Origin: Sulfitobacter delicatus
GTDB lineage: Bacteria > Pseudomonadota > Alphaproteobacteria > Rhodobacterales > Rhodobacteraceae
Reading direction: 5' to 3'
DNA: 64,000 bases
NCBI RefSeq assembly: GCF_900102535.1
Contig: NZ_FNBP01000009.1
Coordinates: 62,001 to 126,000 of the forward strand
Part shown: in pieces, positions 41,486 to 49,371 of the stretch
Numbering within the stretch: position 1 is the first letter of the stretch
How the letters are laid out: each line of letters starts with the position of its first letter
Made by a program: the position numbers and the translations under genes
The notes under the pieces: generated by a model
The model's database searches: none
What the model was told of the DNA's origin: nothing
Seen by the model: the letters and a program-made list of their open reading frames with translations, nothing else

Positions 41486-42414
41486 CGCGGCGCCGCTGCC
41501 CGTGCGAGCCGGTCGTTGATGGCACGCCCGAGGCCATGGTCGGGGATCGGAGCGACGGAGATGGGTTTGCCGGTGGCGTCCAGTTGGTGAAGATGGTCGA
41601 AAAGATTGGCTGCCGCTTCGGTCAGATCGCCAGCGGGGGATAGGTTCAGATCGCAGTCCATGGGGCCGAAGCCGAGCAACACTTCGCCCGGTTCTACGGT
41701 TACCGCATCCAAACGCACTGCCGCACCGGGCGCGTAGTGAGATTGCAGCTGTCCGGGGGCGATTATCTCGGCCCCGTCCACCGTTTCCAGCGTTTCCCCA
41801 AGTGCGGCTTCAACCGCCTCCACCGGCAATCCGCCCGCGCGCAGCAGAGCAGGGCGCTCGCCGGTCAGGCCAATAATCGTGCTCTCCACGCCCACCGAGC
41901 AGGGGCCATCGTCCAGCACAGCCGCAATGCGGCCCTGAAGTCCCGCCAGCACATGCGCAGCCGTGGTTGCGCTGATCTTGCCGGAGGGATTGGCGGAGGG
42001 CGCCGCGACCGGGCCCTCGAGTGCTTCCAAAACCTGCTTCATCGCCGGATGGGCGGGCACGCGGACGGCAAGGCTGGGCAGGCCAGCAGTGACCAGCGAG
42101 GACAACCCGCTGCCCGCCTTCAACGGCAAAACCAGCGTCAGCGCTCCGGGCCAGAAAGCCTGCGCCAGACGATCTGCCTCATCGCTCCATTCGACATAGC
42201 GTTTGGCCGCCTCGACATCAGGAAGATGCACGATCAGCGGGTTGAAGCTGGGCCGCCCTTTGGCCTCATAGATTCCTGCCACCGCCACACCATTGCGGGC
42301 ATCGGCGGCGAGGCCATAGACCGTCTCAGTTGGCAAGGCGACCAACACGCCGTCGCGCAGCAGTTCGGCGGCGCGGGCGATGCCTTCGGCAGTAGAGGTC
42401 AGCGTCTCGGTCAT
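41482..42414 (-). CDS. L-threonylcarbamoyladenylate synthase (Sua5 form)
   Basis: A 310-residue enzyme making the threonylcarbamoyl-AMP used for t6A37 in tRNA. The YrdC domain is about residues 10-205 ([56 protein letters not shown]), followed by a C-terminal Sua5 domain (about 225-310; [18 protein letters not shown]), so it is the long Sua5 form rather than TsaC. Start [11 protein letters not shown] at 42414; there is no strong ribosome site, and an upstream in-frame Met exists near 42459. Confidence 0.93.
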   Translation of the reverse strand: MTETLTSTAEGIARAAELLRDGVLVALPTETVYGLAADARNGVAVAGIYEAKGRPSFNPLIVHLPDVEAAKRYVEWSDEADRLAQAFWPGALTLVLPLKAGSGLSSLVTAGLPSLAVRVPAHPAMKQVLEALEGPVAAPSANPSGKISATTAAHVLAGLQGRIAAVLDDGPCSVGVESTIIGLTGERPALLRAGGLPVEAVEAALGETLETVDGAEIIAPGQLQSHYAPGAAVRLDAVTVEPGEVLLGFGPMDCDLNLSPAGDLTEAAANLFDHLHQLDATGKPISVAPIPDHGLGRAINDRLARAAAPR

Positions 42415-42581
42415 GGTGGGGTTCCGGGTCTTCGAGCCTGTCAGATCACACGGCATCCGTGACGCCGCGTTTGGGTTGCGGGGCGGGGCCGGGCGTTTCA
42501 TGCTGGCGGCAACGCCAACCTGCCTTTATCAGGGCCATGTCAGGCTTGCCAGATCAAGCAGGTCTTTCAGGAGGATATGAT

Positions 42582-44309
42582 ATGCCGTACCGCGCCGCCG
42601 TGGATGACTACCGTTTTCTGATCGAGGACGTGCTGGATTTCGCATCTCTCCGCAGCACCGACCGTTTCGCTGAGGCCACGGAAGACGTGACCGGCGCGAT
42701 TCTGGAGGAGGCCGGACGGCTCTGCAACGACGTGCTGGCGCCCTTGCAACGCGGTGGCGATCTGCATCCAGCTAAGTTGGAAAACGGCGTGGTGCGCACT
42801 TCGCCGGGCTACGCGGAAGGCTTCGCTGCGATTGCCGAAGGCGGCTGGATCGGCATGTCGGCAGACCCGGAGTTCGGCGGCATGGGCCTGCCTATGACCC
42901 TGACCAGTGCAGTGAACGAGATGATGAGTGGCGCTTGCCTGTCGCTTCAGCTTGCGCCTTTGATGAGCCAAGGCCAGATCGAAGCGTTGGAGCATCACGC
43001 GAGCGACGCGATCAAGACCCTCTACCTGCCCAAGCTGATCTCGGGCGAATGGACCGGGACGATGAACCTGACCGAGCCGCAGGCCGGGTCGGATGTCGGC
43101 GCGCTGAGCAGCCGGGCCGAAGACAATGGCGACGGGACCTACGCGGTCTCGGGCCAGAAAATCTACATCTCTTGGGGCGACAATGATTTCGCGGGCAATG
43201 TGTGCCACCTCGTCTTGGCGCGTTTGCCGGGCGCCCCCGCGGGCACCAAGGGGATCAGCCTTTTCCTCGTGCCGAAGTTCATTCCAGATGAGAATGGGGA
43301 GCCGGGTGAGCGCAACGGCGTGAGCGTTGTGAGCCTTGAGCACAAGATGGGTCTACACGGTTCGCCCACCGCGGTGATGCAATATGACAATGCCAAGGGC
43401 TGGATGATTGGCCGCGAAGGCGGTGGCATGGCGGCGATGTTCACCATGATGAACAACGCACGGCTTGGGGTTGGCGAACAAGGCATCGGTGCAGCGGAAG
43501 GCGCTTACCAACTGGCGCTGGACTATGCATTGGAGCGCAAGCAGGGCCGCTCGCCCGTTGAGGGGGGCGCCGGGACCATCGTCGACCACGCGGATGTGCG
43601 CCGCATGTTGCTGAGTATGAAGGCCGACATCTTTGCCTCCCGCGCGATTGCGCTGAGCTGTGCCTATGCAAGCGACATGGCCCGTGCAGGGCAGGGTGAT
43701 GAATGGGCGGCCCGCGCGGCATTTTTGACGCCAATTACCAAGGCTTTTGGCACCGATGTAGGCATTGCCGTCTCCGAGACGGGCGTGCAAGTCCATGGCG
43801 GTATGGGCTTTGTCGAAGAAACCGGAGCCGCGCAGTTCAGCCGCGATGTGCGGGTCACGGCGATCTATGAAGGCACCAACGGCATTCAGGCGATGGACCT
43901 TGTTGGCCGCAAAATGATGGACGGCGGCGAGGCGGCGAACCGGTTGCTGGACGAGATTGAAGCCGATGCCGAAACCGCCCGCGACGCCTTTCCGCGTATG
44001 GCTGACGCGGTTTGGCAGGCGAGTGAGACGCTGCGCGAAGCGACCGAATGGGTCGCGGGCCAGAGCGACATGAACGAACGTTTCGCCGGGGCTGTCCCCT
44101 ACCTGCGCGCCTTTGCCCGCGTGTTGGGGGGGCACCTGCATCTTCAGGCCGCGATGGCCGAGAAAGCCGCAGGCGGAAGCGGCGCGCGTGAGAAACTGGC
44201 GCGGTTCTATATCCAGCGGCTTTTGCCGGAGCATCAGGGTCTGCTGGCCCATGCGCAGGCAGGCGCAGAGGACCTCTATGCGCTGGATGTCGAAGATCTG
44301 AGCCGCTGA
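42582..44309 (+). CDS. acyl-CoA dehydrogenase with DmdC-type architecture
   Basis: A 575-residue flavoenzyme; AGGAGG stands eight bases before the ATG. The N-terminal extension MPYRAAVDDYRFLIEDVL and an extra C-terminal domain (about 470-575) mark the long group that includes DmdC, the 3-methylmercaptopropionyl-CoA dehydrogenase of DMSP breakdown. Core blocks are TGTMNLTEPQAGSDVGALSS, ISWGDNDFAGNVCHLVLARL, KMGLHGSPTAVM, and VQVHGGMGFVEETGAAQFSR with the base-region sequence YEGTNGIQAMDLVGRK. Roseobacters carry several paralogues, so the substrate could be DMSP-derived or another acyl-CoA. Electrons would go to ETF and the ETF-QO at 53.9 kb. Confidence 0.88.
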   Translation: MPYRAAVDDYRFLIEDVLDFASLRSTDRFAEATEDVTGAILEEAGRLCNDVLAPLQRGGDLHPAKLENGVVRTSPGYAEGFAAIAEGGWIGMSADPEFGGMGLPMTLTSAVNEMMSGACLSLQLAPLMSQGQIEALEHHASDAIKTLYLPKLISGEWTGTMNLTEPQAGSDVGALSSRAEDNGDGTYAVSGQKIYISWGDNDFAGNVCHLVLARLPGAPAGTKGISLFLVPKFIPDENGEPGERNGVSVVSLEHKMGLHGSPTAVMQYDNAKGWMIGREGGGMAAMFTMMNNARLGVGEQGIGAAEGAYQLALDYALERKQGRSPVEGGAGTIVDHADVRRMLLSMKADIFASRAIALSCAYASDMARAGQGDEWAARAAFLTPITKAFGTDVGIAVSETGVQVHGGMGFVEETGAAQFSRDVRVTAIYEGTNGIQAMDLVGRKMMDGGEAANRLLDEIEADAETARDAFPRMADAVWQASETLREATEWVAGQSDMNERFAGAVPYLRAFARVLGGHLHLQAAMAEKAAGGSGAREKLARFYIQRLLPEHQGLLAHAQAGAEDLYALDVEDLSR

Positions 44310-45373
44310 TGTCGGATCAGGCCACCGCCCCGAAACCCGCCACCGGGCTGCGCTACCCTTGGGATGTGCCGCCTTCTGAGGGGGAGGCGATCGAGGTCGC
44401 GCCGGGGGTGCTCTGGTTCCGGCTGCCACTGCCGATGAAGCTCGACCACGTGAACGTCTATGCGCTGGACGAAGGTGACAGTTGGACGGTGGTGGACGCC
44501 GGTTTCGCGTCTCGCCGTGGCAAAGACATCTGGCGCGGACTGTTGGCCGGGCCGCTTGGCGGCAAACCGATCTCGCGCGTTGTCGTCACCCATCACCACC
44601 CCGATCACATCGGTCTCGCCGGTTGGCTCCAGACCGAGTTTGGGGCCGAGTTGGTTACCACCCGCACCGCTTGGCTGACCGCACGGATGCTAACGCTAGA
44701 CCTGCAAGAAGCGCCGGTGCAAGAAGCGCTGGCGTTCTATCGCAAAGCGGGCATGGCGGCAGAAATTTACGACAAACGCGCGACAGAGCGGCCCTTCAAC
44801 TTCGCTGATGTGGTGGCCCCGCTGCCCTTGGGCTTCACCCGCATCCAACAGGGCAGCGTGATCCGTATGGGTGGGCGCGTTTGGGACGTGCATATCGGCA
44901 ATGGCCACGCCCCCGAACATGCGACTTTTTGGAGCCGGGACGACAACCTCGTTATCGCAGGGGACCAGATACTGCCCTCCATCAGTCCTAACATCGGTGT
45001 CTATCCGACCGAGCCTATGGCCGACCCCATTGGCGAATGGTTAGAGGCTTGCGAGCGGCTTTCTTTGCTGGCGCGGGAAGACCATTTGGTGCTGGGCGGG
45101 CACAAGCTGCCCTTTTCCGGCCTGCCGACGCGGTTGAGGCAGTTGATCGAAAATCACCACAGCGCGTTGCGGCGTTTGCTGAGTGATATCGAGACGCCCA
45201 AGACGGCTGCGGAATGCTTCCCTTCGCTGTTCAAACGCAGCATCGGGGAGGCGGAATACGGCCTTGCTCTGGTTGAAGCGGTTGCCCATCTGAGCCACCT
45301 TTACCAAACAGGGGCGGCAACACGGACCCTGCGCGCCTCAGACGGTGCTTGGGTGTATCAACGCAAAGGGTGA
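44309..45373 (+). CDS. metallo-beta-lactamase-fold hydrolase
   Basis: A 354-residue enzyme whose start overlaps the upstream dehydrogenase stop (TGATG). The metal motif HxHxDH is VTHHHPDHIGLAGW; a later His is in IGNGHAPEHATFW, an Asp in VIAGDQILPSISPNI and a His in LVLGGHKLPF. A C-terminal helical domain (about 265-354) follows, like the winged-helix tail of LACTB2-like enzymes. Coupling to the acyl-CoA dehydrogenase suggests a thioester or ester hydrolase of the same pathway; this is inference. Confidence 0.88.
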   Translation: MSDQATAPKPATGLRYPWDVPPSEGEAIEVAPGVLWFRLPLPMKLDHVNVYALDEGDSWTVVDAGFASRRGKDIWRGLLAGPLGGKPISRVVVTHHHPDHIGLAGWLQTEFGAELVTTRTAWLTARMLTLDLQEAPVQEALAFYRKAGMAAEIYDKRATERPFNFADVVAPLPLGFTRIQQGSVIRMGGRVWDVHIGNGHAPEHATFWSRDDNLVIAGDQILPSISPNIGVYPTEPMADPIGEWLEACERLSLLAREDHLVLGGHKLPFSGLPTRLRQLIENHHSALRRLLSDIETPKTAAECFPSLFKRSIGEAEYGLALVEAVAHLSHLYQTGAATRTLRASDGAWVYQRKG

Positions 45374-45376
45374 ACG

Positions 45377-45835
45377 ATGGGCGATGAGGTGAAAACGGCG
45401 GCAGAGGTCTATGAGGCCGCAGCCCTGCCACGCATGTATGAGGTCCATACCGATCCGGACCAAGCGGGGTCCGGCGATTGTGCCTTACCCAAGGAAGTCA
45501 CAGACAAGCCGTTGCGAGAGAAGTCTCCCGCACAATGGGCCTATGAGCGGGTGGTGCTCTACCTTCAGAAGTTCGAAGAGCAACTCGACAACGATCAAGA
45601 GGCAGCGATGGGCTTTGCCGGTGGGGACGCCGGGGTGCTGCGAATCGAAGGCATGGGCTATTTCGACCCTGATATCATTACATTTTATGGCACGGACCCG
45701 AATGGGGTGAAGGCACAGTTGGTGCAGCACGTAGGGCAGCTGAACGTCATGCTGCGCGCGCTGCCCAAGAAGACCCCGGATGCGCCGCCGAAACGCATTG
45801 GTTTTAGGCTGGTGGCCAATTTGGATGAGACTTAA
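45377..45835 (+). CDS. DUF6173-type small protein
   Basis: A 152-residue soluble protein with the conserved-looking core WAYERVVLYLQKFEEQLDND and GFAGGDAGVLRIEGMGYFDP. I associate this pattern with DUF6173 of roseobacters, from memory. No catalytic motif is visible. It starts three bases after the stop of the metallo-hydrolase gene and likely shares its transcript. Confidence 0.75.
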   Translation: MGDEVKTAAEVYEAAALPRMYEVHTDPDQAGSGDCALPKEVTDKPLREKSPAQWAYERVVLYLQKFEEQLDNDQEAAMGFAGGDAGVLRIEGMGYFDPDIITFYGTDPNGVKAQLVQHVGQLNVMLRALPKKTPDAPPKRIGFRLVANLDET

Positions 45836-45989
45836 ACAGGCGATTCGCACGAGTAGTATCGCGGCGGGGGACTCTCCTATAGCGTGTACACTTAACTTGT
45901 GCCAGTCTGGAATACGTGACGCTTTGTCCACGTGACACCGTGTTACGAATAGGATACTCAGCGCGAAACACTGTCTTAGGGAGACGAAA

Positions 45990-46124
45990 ATGGCTGAACA
46001 TGAACATGGCAGCATGGATATCAACGCTCAAGAAAAGACCTTTGACGGGTTCATGAGCTTCGTTACGCGAAGCGTCGTTGTCATCCTTGCAATCTTGGTG
46101 CTGCTGGCGCTGTTTGCCGGGTGA
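45990..46124 (+). CDS. aa3-type cytochrome c oxidase subunit IV
   Basis: A 44-residue peptide with a polar N-terminus (MAEHEHGSMDINAQEKTFDG) and one membrane span (VVVILAILVLLALFAG). This is the bacterial CoxIV family known from Rhodobacter and Paracoccus aa3 oxidases. The main coxABC genes are not in this window, as is usual for this orphan subunit. In the leader, a repeated ACGTGAC occurs at 45914-45920 and 45930-45936, 16 bases apart, of unknown meaning. Confidence 0.85.
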   Translation: MAEHEHGSMDINAQEKTFDGFMSFVTRSVVVILAILVLLALFAG

Positions 46125-46158
46125 TGCCGCCATTCGCGTGTTCGGAAGGATCCGCCCT

Positions 46159-46767
46159 TTGAAGTCTATCTTGACCGCCCTTGCGCTGGTCGGGTTGCTG
46201 GCCGGCTGTTCGGTCGACCAGAATCCCGACAGCCCACTCGAAGTTGTTGCGGCTGCTGCATATCGCGCGCCTGAACCGCCTTCGCTGACCTTGATGACCA
46301 TGGTGAACAACCGTACGGGCAGCGGCGGTCACACGGCGTTGATGGTCAATGGTTCGCAGCGGGTGATTTTTGATCCCGCAGGCTCCTTCCGCGACGCGCG
46401 CCTGCCTGAGCGGGGCGATGTCCTCTACGGGGTCACACCGGGTTGGCTGCAGGCCTATAAATCGGCCCACGCGCGCAGCACCTTTCACGTTGTGAGCCAA
46501 GAGATCCCGGTGAGCGCCGCGGTGGCGGAGCGTGCCTTGCAACTGGTGAGAAGCAATGGTGCTGTACCCGGCGCTTTCTGTGCGAATGCCACCAGTGGTA
46601 TTTTGCAGCAGTTGCCGGGCTTTGGGGGGATCAAGTCCACCTTCTATCCCGTCAAGTTGCAGGACCAGTTTGAGACCCTGCCGGGCGTCACAACGACGAA
46701 GTACTACGAAGATGACGATGGCGATGTGATCGACGCCCTGCGCGCGACACAACTGGCCCGGCAGTAA
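46159..46767 (+). CDS. lipoprotein, possible permuted papain-fold (NlpC/P60-like) enzyme
   Basis: A 202-residue protein; TTG at 46159 is preferred because AGGA lies eight bases upstream and the frame then begins with a lipoprotein signal (KSILTALALVGLLAGC). The mature part has GSGGHTALMVNGSQRVIFDP, ERGDVLYGV and PGAFCANATSGIL. A His early and a Cys late, with an ERGDV turn between, recall circularly permuted papain-like enzymes (YiiX/LRAT type). That link is tentative. No partner is evident; it lies 34 bases after the CoxIV gene. Confidence 0.7.
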   Translation: MKSILTALALVGLLAGCSVDQNPDSPLEVVAAAAYRAPEPPSLTLMTMVNNRTGSGGHTALMVNGSQRVIFDPAGSFRDARLPERGDVLYGVTPGWLQAYKSAHARSTFHVVSQEIPVSAAVAERALQLVRSNGAVPGAFCANATSGILQQLPGFGGIKSTFYPVKLQDQFETLPGVTTTKYYEDDDGDVIDALRATQLARQ

Positions 46768-46776
46768 CGCCCCGGT

Positions 46777-47106
46777 TCATCCCAGCAGAAACAACATACC
46801 ATAGAGCGTCGCGGCCCCAGAGAGGATCGCGGCGAGCACGTTCTTGGTGGCCAGCCCGACCCCCAGTGTGACCACCGCTGCGCTCACGCGCGGCAGGTCG
46901 AACTGACCATCGGTGCCTGCCGGCCAGATCACCTGCGGGGCCACAAGCGCGGGCAGGATCGCCACGGCGGTATAGCGCAGGTGCCGCAAGAGCCACGCCG
47001 GCATCTGTCGGTTGCCCACCAGCCCGGTAAAGACGAACCGCAGGAAAAAGCTGCCAATTCCCAGCCCAATGATCACGATCCAAAGTGACGTTCTGTCGAT
47101 CATCAT
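46777..47106 (-). CDS. azlD: AzlD-family branched-chain amino acid exporter subunit
   Basis: A 109-residue membrane protein with three to four spans (LWIVIIGLGIGSFFLRFVFT, YTAVAILPALVAPQVIWPAG). It is the small partner of the AzlC permease encoded just upstream; the two genes overlap by four bases. The pair exports branched-chain amino acids and analogues in characterised relatives. Confidence 0.9.
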   Translation of the reverse strand: MMIDRTSLWIVIIGLGIGSFFLRFVFTGLVGNRQMPAWLLRHLRYTAVAILPALVAPQVIWPAGTDGQFDLPRVSAAVVTLGVGLATKNVLAAILSGAATLYGMLFLLG

Positions 47107-47825
47107 GTCGCGCTCCCCGGCTTCGTCCGTTCCATCCAGGCCTCTACCTGCGCGCCGGTCATCATGCCTGCCAGGCCGGCAATGATCAGTCCAAGCGCAT
47201 AGGGGACGTTAACCGCGATGAGGCTTACTATCACTGCCACCAATGCCGCCGCCACATGGGCCAGCGTGCGAAACATCGGTGCGATCATGGCGAGGAAGGT
47301 AATCGGAATGGCAAAGTCCAGCGCCCAGCTTTCCGGCACGCTTGAGCCCACCAGCGCACCGATCAGCGTGAAGATATACCAAAGCGGCACGACGGGGGTC
47401 ACTGTTCCAAAGAAATAGGCCATCCGCTGAGGCACGGTCATCTGCGGTTCACGCTCATATTGCGTCATTGCCGCGACGTAGGATTGATCCACGGTCAGAT
47501 AGGCCGCCAGCGCCCTTTGCCACAGCGGCGCGCCCCCGATCCACGGCGTCAGAGAGGCCGAATACATCGCCATACGCAGGTTCACCGCCAGCGCAGAGGC
47601 CAGCACGATTGCCGTCGGCACATCTTCTTGCAGCAACTGCAGCGCGGTAAACTGCGCCGCCCCGGCGATTACCACGATCGAAAAGGTCAGCGCCTCTACC
47701 ACATTCAAGCCCGCTTCGGTGGCCAGCAGGCCAAAGAGCAACGCAAAGGGAATAATCACCAGAATAAAGGGCAGTGCGTCGACGATACCCTTGCGGTAGG
47801 CAGATTTGGTGGTGGTGATGGCCAT
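47103..47825 (-). CDS. azlC: AzlC-family branched-chain amino acid exporter
   Basis: A 240-residue membrane protein. GIVDALPFILVIIPFALLFG and VVIAGAAQFTALQLLQEDVP are typical AzlC blocks, followed by NLRMAMYSASLTPWI and LTVDQSYVAAM. About six to seven spans. It is divergent from fdhD with 55 bases between starts. Confidence 0.92.
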   Translation of the reverse strand: MAITTTKSAYRKGIVDALPFILVIIPFALLFGLLATEAGLNVVEALTFSIVVIAGAAQFTALQLLQEDVPTAIVLASALAVNLRMAMYSASLTPWIGGAPLWQRALAAYLTVDQSYVAAMTQYEREPQMTVPQRMAYFFGTVTPVVPLWYIFTLIGALVGSSVPESWALDFAIPITFLAMIAPMFRTLAHVAAALVAVIVSLIAVNVPYALGLIIAGLAGMMTGAQVEAWMERTKPGSAT

Positions 47826-47880
47826 GACTAACTCTTAAATAGAATGTCAAAGGCTTAGACCTAACCGGAAGGGGATACAA

Positions 47881-48765
47881 TTGGCCCGCGATAACGATCT
47901 CTCTGATTATCTGATCGCCCCCGATCCTGCGGCGGCCCGCCTGACCCGGGCTGTGCGTGGTGTGGACCACACCGGGGCCGAGACTGAGATCAATGTGGTT
48001 GAGGAGCGTCCTTTGACGATTTTCCTCAACCGGCAAGAGATCGTGACTGCCATGACCATTGGCGACTACCCAGCCTATCTCGCGCTCGGATTTCTGCGCA
48101 ACCAAGGCATGCTGCGGGTCGATGAAGAGATCACCGGCGTCGACTATGACGAAGAGCTAGAAACGGTCGTCGTTCGCACCAAACGCGCCACCGACTACGA
48201 AGACAAGATGCAGCGCAAGACCCGCACCAGCGGCTGCGCTGTGGGCACCGTCTTTGGCGATATGATGGAGGGACTCGCGGATGTGAGCTTGCCTGACACA
48301 TCAGTACGCACCTCGGACCTCTACGCGCTTGCGGCCAAGATTAACCGCACGCCGAGCCTTTATCTTGAAGCCGGGGCGATCCACGGCACGGTACTATGCC
48401 AAGGCGACCGGCCATTGGTCTATATGGAAGATGTTGGCCGTCACAATGCGGTGGACAAGATCGCCGGATGGATGCTCTCCGAAGGGGTGAGCGCCGAGGA
48501 CAAGGTGCTTTATACCACGGGGCGGCTGACCTCTGAAATGGTGATCAAGACTGCGATGATGGGCATCCCGGTGCTGGCTTCGCGCTCTGGCTTTACCGCT
48601 TGGGGGGTGGAGATCGCGCAGCAGGTGAACCTCACGCTAATCGGTCGGATGCGCGGGCAGCGCTTTACCTGTCTGGCAGGCGAGGGGCGGTTGATCCGCG
48701 ACGCGAACCCGACCCAAGTCGCCGAAGAGCCGCGCAAAAGCGGGCGCAAGGGCGCAAAGGATTAA
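47881..48765 (+). CDS. fdhD: formate dehydrogenase accessory sulphurtransferase
   Basis: A 294-residue FdhD, which transfers sulphur from IscS to the molybdenum cofactor of formate dehydrogenase. Start is TTG at 47881 after GGGG. ERPLTIFLNRQEIVTAMTIG, YMEDVGRHNAVDKIAGWML and VLASRSGFTAWGVEIAQQ are family blocks. The usual CxxC loop reads SGC119-AVG122, so the first Cys is kept and the second is Gly. It heads a Moco cluster with mobA and the mobB-moeA fusion. Confidence 0.93.
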   Translation: MARDNDLSDYLIAPDPAAARLTRAVRGVDHTGAETEINVVEERPLTIFLNRQEIVTAMTIGDYPAYLALGFLRNQGMLRVDEEITGVDYDEELETVVVRTKRATDYEDKMQRKTRTSGCAVGTVFGDMMEGLADVSLPDTSVRTSDLYALAAKINRTPSLYLEAGAIHGTVLCQGDRPLVYMEDVGRHNAVDKIAGWMLSEGVSAEDKVLYTTGRLTSEMVIKTAMMGIPVLASRSGFTAWGVEIAQQVNLTLIGRMRGQRFTCLAGEGRLIRDANPTQVAEEPRKSGRKGAKD

Positions 48766-48768
48766 CGC

Positions 48769-49371
48769 ATGAAACAACCACTTGGCGTCATTCTGGCGGG
48801 CGGTCAGGCGACACGTATGGGCGGCGGCGACAAAGGGCTGCTGCCGCTGGGGCAGGGCACATTGCTGTCTTCGGTGATCGACCGACTGGAGCCGCAAGTG
48901 GCCTGGTTGGCGTTGAACGCGAACGGCGATCCCACACGTTTTTCTGACCTGAACCTACCTGTGCTGCCCGACAGTATCGAAGGCTTTGCCGGGCCGTTGG
49001 CCGGCGTGCTCGCGGGGTTGGACTGGGCCGCCGAGCAGGGGGCCGACACGATTGTCACTGCCGCTGCGGACACGCCGTTCTTTCCCTGCGATCTGGTCCC
49101 ACGCCTGTTGTTGGCAGCCGACAGCATGGCGCATCCCTTGGCGCTGGCGGCAACGCCCGACGCCAAACGCGGCAGTGCACGGCATCCGACCTTTGGCCTC
49201 TGGCCCGTCGCCCTACGTGACGATTTGCGCGCTGCGCTGCAGGGCGGGTTGCGCAAGGTGGTGCTTTGGACTGAACAGCACGACGGACGCGAGGCGATGT
49301 TTCCAGACGAGACGGCGTTTTTCAATGTGAACACGCCCGAGGATTTGGCGAAAGCAGAGGCGATGGCATGA
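48769..49371 (+). CDS. mobA: molybdenum cofactor guanylyltransferase
   Basis: A 200-residue nucleotidyltransferase that adds GMP to Mo-molybdopterin. The GTP-binding opening is LGVILAGGQATRMGGGDKGL, the metal-binding Asp is in TAAADTPFFPCDL, and FFNVNTPEDLAKAE closes the protein. It starts three bases after fdhD and overlaps the next gene by four bases. Confidence 0.94.
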   Translation: MKQPLGVILAGGQATRMGGGDKGLLPLGQGTLLSSVIDRLEPQVAWLALNANGDPTRFSDLNLPVLPDSIEGFAGPLAGVLAGLDWAAEQGADTIVTAAADTPFFPCDLVPRLLLAADSMAHPLALAATPDAKRGSARHPTFGLWPVALRDDLRAALQGGLRKVVLWTEQHDGREAMFPDETAFFNVNTPEDLAKAEAMA

